This document shows, piece by piece, positions 62,235 through 64,000 of a DNA stretch of 64,000 nucleotides. Where the stretch lies: assembly GCA_024449915.1 (NCBI GenBank), contig JAMZAV010002201.1:1-64000 (forward strand). The letters run 5' to 3'. This stretch comes from Sweltsa coloradensis. Taxonomy: Eukaryota > Arthropoda > Insecta > Plecoptera > Chloroperlidae. The position numbers and the translations under genes were made by a program. Every line of letters begins with the position of its first letter. The first letter of the stretch is position 1. The notes below the pieces were generated by a model. That model was not told the DNA's origin and made no database searches. It saw only the letters and a list, made by a program, of their open reading frames with translations.

Positions 62235-62830
62235 AAAAAAGGATTTCGGGTGCGCTCTTATCAAAAATATCCTAGCCTAGAACTAGCGCGGCAGGTAGGC
62301 TAGGCCTAATGCCCAGTTCACATAAAGTCGTAGTCGTAGCCTAGTTCTAGTCACAAGCAATGGTAAAGTATAGGGAACACGTCGTATGGTTTAGTCTTAG
62401 TCACAGTCGTAAGAAAGATGAAAACTTTCATCTTTCTTACAACGAGCGAATCAGAGCTTGAAACGTCACTTACAACCGACCAATGAGATGATATCTACTC
62501 GAGTCAGTTGCGCTACTATGTTGAGAGTCAATTGAGAGACTACTTCCGGTTCCCGTTTCTATCAAGGTTTTACATGGATGACGTCACATCCAAATGCCAA
62601 AGAGCTTCGACAATAAATGACCATCTTTACGCGAAGTTCTTTGTTAAAACCATTGCTTACGACTACGACTAGGACTACGACTACGACTACGATTACGACT
62701 CTCTGTGAACTGGCCATAACTAGGCGGAAAGGTCGACTAACCTAACGTAAGTAGTTTTGTAACGGAAAGGATTTCGGGTGCGTATGTTTTCATTGAAAAA
62801 AAAAGTGTTCAAATGCGTGAGGCGCTATAC
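62235..62830. mobile_element. MITE of the GGATTTCGGGTGCG family, split by a Harbinger-like MITE
   Basis: The blocks GGATTTCGGGTGCGCTCTTA, CTAGAACTAGCGCGGCAGGT and AACTAGGCGGAAAGG, then GTAACGGAAAGGATTTCGGG, match the order in the element at 25535-25757 and the partial copy at about 62985-63090. The 62310-62716 element interrupts it. Confidence 0.65.
62310..62716. mobile_element. PIF/Harbinger-like MITE (407 bp)
   Basis: Ends TGCCCAGTTCAC and GTGAACTGGCCA, with TAA on both sides (62307-62309, 62717-62719). The 3-bp TAA duplication and the GCCCAGTTCAC type of TIR fit PIF/Harbinger. Subterminal arrays of CGTAGT/ACTACG repeats occur on both arms. It also has a central ATGAAAACTTTCAT palindrome. 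Confidence 0.75.
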
Positions 62831-62984
62831 GGCATAGCCTAATTACCCCAAATGCTTTTTGCGATGTTTTTTGTTTTGCGGTGTTGAATGAAATATAAGA
62901 TAAAACTATAGTAGGGGCCTGCTTTGCGCGCAAATTTTTCAACGAATGTTGCCAACCGCGTAACAACAAGTATCCCCAACCTCG

Positions 62985-63110
62985 TTTTTAACGGAAAGGA
63001 TTTCGGGTGCGATCTTATCAAAAATATCCTAGAACTAGCGCGGATACTACTTACTAGGCGGAAAGGTCAACTAACCTAACGAAAGTAGCTAGACCTTAAG
63101 GCTTAAAGTG
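62985..63110. mobile_element. Partial copy of the GGATTTCGGGTGCG family
   Basis: Contains ACGGAAAGGATTTCGGGTGC, ATCCTAGAACTAGCGCGG and CTAGGCGGAAAGGTC in the same order as in 62235-62830, without the inserted MITE. It provides an approximate empty site for that insertion. Confidence 0.7.
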
Positions 63111-63115
63111 CTGAA

Positions 63116-63600
63116 CCCAATTGGCATAGCATAAGCGTAACGCAACCAAGCATAGCGCAGGAAATATAAATCCTATGCATGTGGCTGCTTTTGCACCCAA
63201 TAAGCGTGAGCATAGCGTAGGCGCGGAAGCGCAACACAAGAGTTGGTTATATTTTAATTTTTTTTACGTTGTGCTTGCGTTCCGTCGAGGTTGGCCAATA
63301 GGAATCAAGTTAAAACATGAGTCAATACAAACGCCCAACTCTTAACTCAAGTTCACTACTATACTGTGCTGTGCTGTCAGTTCGTATTTTCGTAATGGAG
63401 ATGGGTGAGGAAGTATGAATGAGGAATGAATGAAATGAAATGAAATGAATGAGGAAAGGAAGTATGAATGAGGCCTTCTAAACTTTTCACGGCCTTTTAA
63501 ATTTCGTACGCTATGCTACCGCTGTGACAAATGGGCGTCGTGTTTTCTTGTGCTTGTGTTGCGTTTGCGTTGCGCTTATGCTAATGCTATGCCAATTGGG
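63116..63600. mobile_element. MITE with CCCAATTGGCATAGC ends (485 bp)
   Basis: Inverted termini CCCAATTGGCATAGCATAAG and GCTATGCCAATTGGG. The arms continue with GCGTAACGCAA / TTGCGTTGCGC. CATAGCG-type motifs repeat in both subterminal regions. The TIR resembles Harbinger ends, but no 3-bp duplication is clear. Confidence 0.75.
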
Positions 63601-63638
63601 CTTGGCTGCCAGAAGCAAGAAACGGCGATGGATAATGA

Positions 63639-63670
63639 TGATGATGATGATTTATTTATTTATTTATTTA
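63639..63670. repeat. (GAT)n-(TTTA)n simple repeat
   Basis: GATGATGATGATGA followed by TTTATTTATTTATTTA. It may be the tail of a retroposon on the + strand, but no body was recognised. The rest to the window edge is AT-rich, with TAGGCCTAC palindromes and ACACATAC runs. Confidence 0.75.
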
Positions 63671-64000
63671 ATTCGAGTTTCGTTTTAACATCACAGATGT
63701 ATGAAACATGTCATGAACATAATATAGGCCTAGGCAACTAGGCCCAAAAATTATTACAGAACCATTCCTAACACATACATAGGCCTACACAAATAATAAA
63801 TACATACACAAACACATACAACACACATAATACATAAATTCATAGCTATAGGCCTACATGGAGTGCAAAATCAATTTAAAATTTAAAATTTAAAATACAA
63901 GCTTGGCTTACTGGTTAAAATAGCCTATACATGTTTGAACTTGTGTTCCTGTACATAATCATCAACTTGATAATATGCTTTCCCAATTAGGTAATTTTTA

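Larger units (their letters stand above)
61469..64000 (+). other. Start of TBCA intron 1 (continues beyond the window)
   Basis: Begins GTAGGCGAGG. It starts with a dense TAGGCCTA zone (61595-61730) followed by nested MITEs to 63600. No further TBCA exon was recognised before the edge. Confidence 0.8.

Overview
The window is animal nuclear DNA. It is AT-rich and intron-rich, with spliced, conserved housekeeping genes in a sea of transposable elements. The palindrome TAGGCCTA is very common in the unique sequence. I cannot name the species. Repeat style and a Mag/SURL-like Ty3/gypsy element would fit a marine invertebrate (for example an echinoderm or another invertebrate), but this is only a guess.

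Three host genes lie on the + strand. (1) The last coding exon of a DCAF12-type WD40 protein is at 12650-12805. (2) A complete cytosolic asparaginyl-tRNA synthetase gene (NARS1) runs from 28450 to 56742. Its nine coding exons have consistent splice phases, total 1668 nt (555 codons plus stop), and are followed by an AATAAA signal. (3) The first coding exon of tubulin-folding cofactor A (TBCA) is at 61339-61468; the rest lies beyond the right edge.

Almost everything else is mobile DNA. Positions 1058-11400 hold a decayed Ty3/gypsy retrotransposon on the - strand with an unusual direct-repeat order A-B-I-B'-A'. A 147-bp retroposon and a 974-bp hAT element have landed in the two A copies. From 13 to 28 kb there is an intergenic stretch of nested hAT, Tc1/mariner, piggyBac-like and foldback miniature elements.

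The NARS introns carry two LINE copies (introns 1 and 3), a long foldback element split by one of them, and a near full-length gypsy element in antisense (44232-49508). The gypsy element has 5-bp target duplications and sits inside an older TIR element. There are also tRNA-derived SINEs and a retroposed near-perfect 206-bp hairpin. The start of TBCA intron 1 is a nest of miniature inverted-repeat elements.

The strongest unusual signals are the hairpin retroposon with a 16-bp target duplication (51591-52118); a MITE family whose outer arms differ between copies but match within each copy (25888, 57464, 61831); and the A-B-I-B'-A' retroelement. Many repeat pairs differ mainly by single-base indels, so some frameshifts may be assembly errors.
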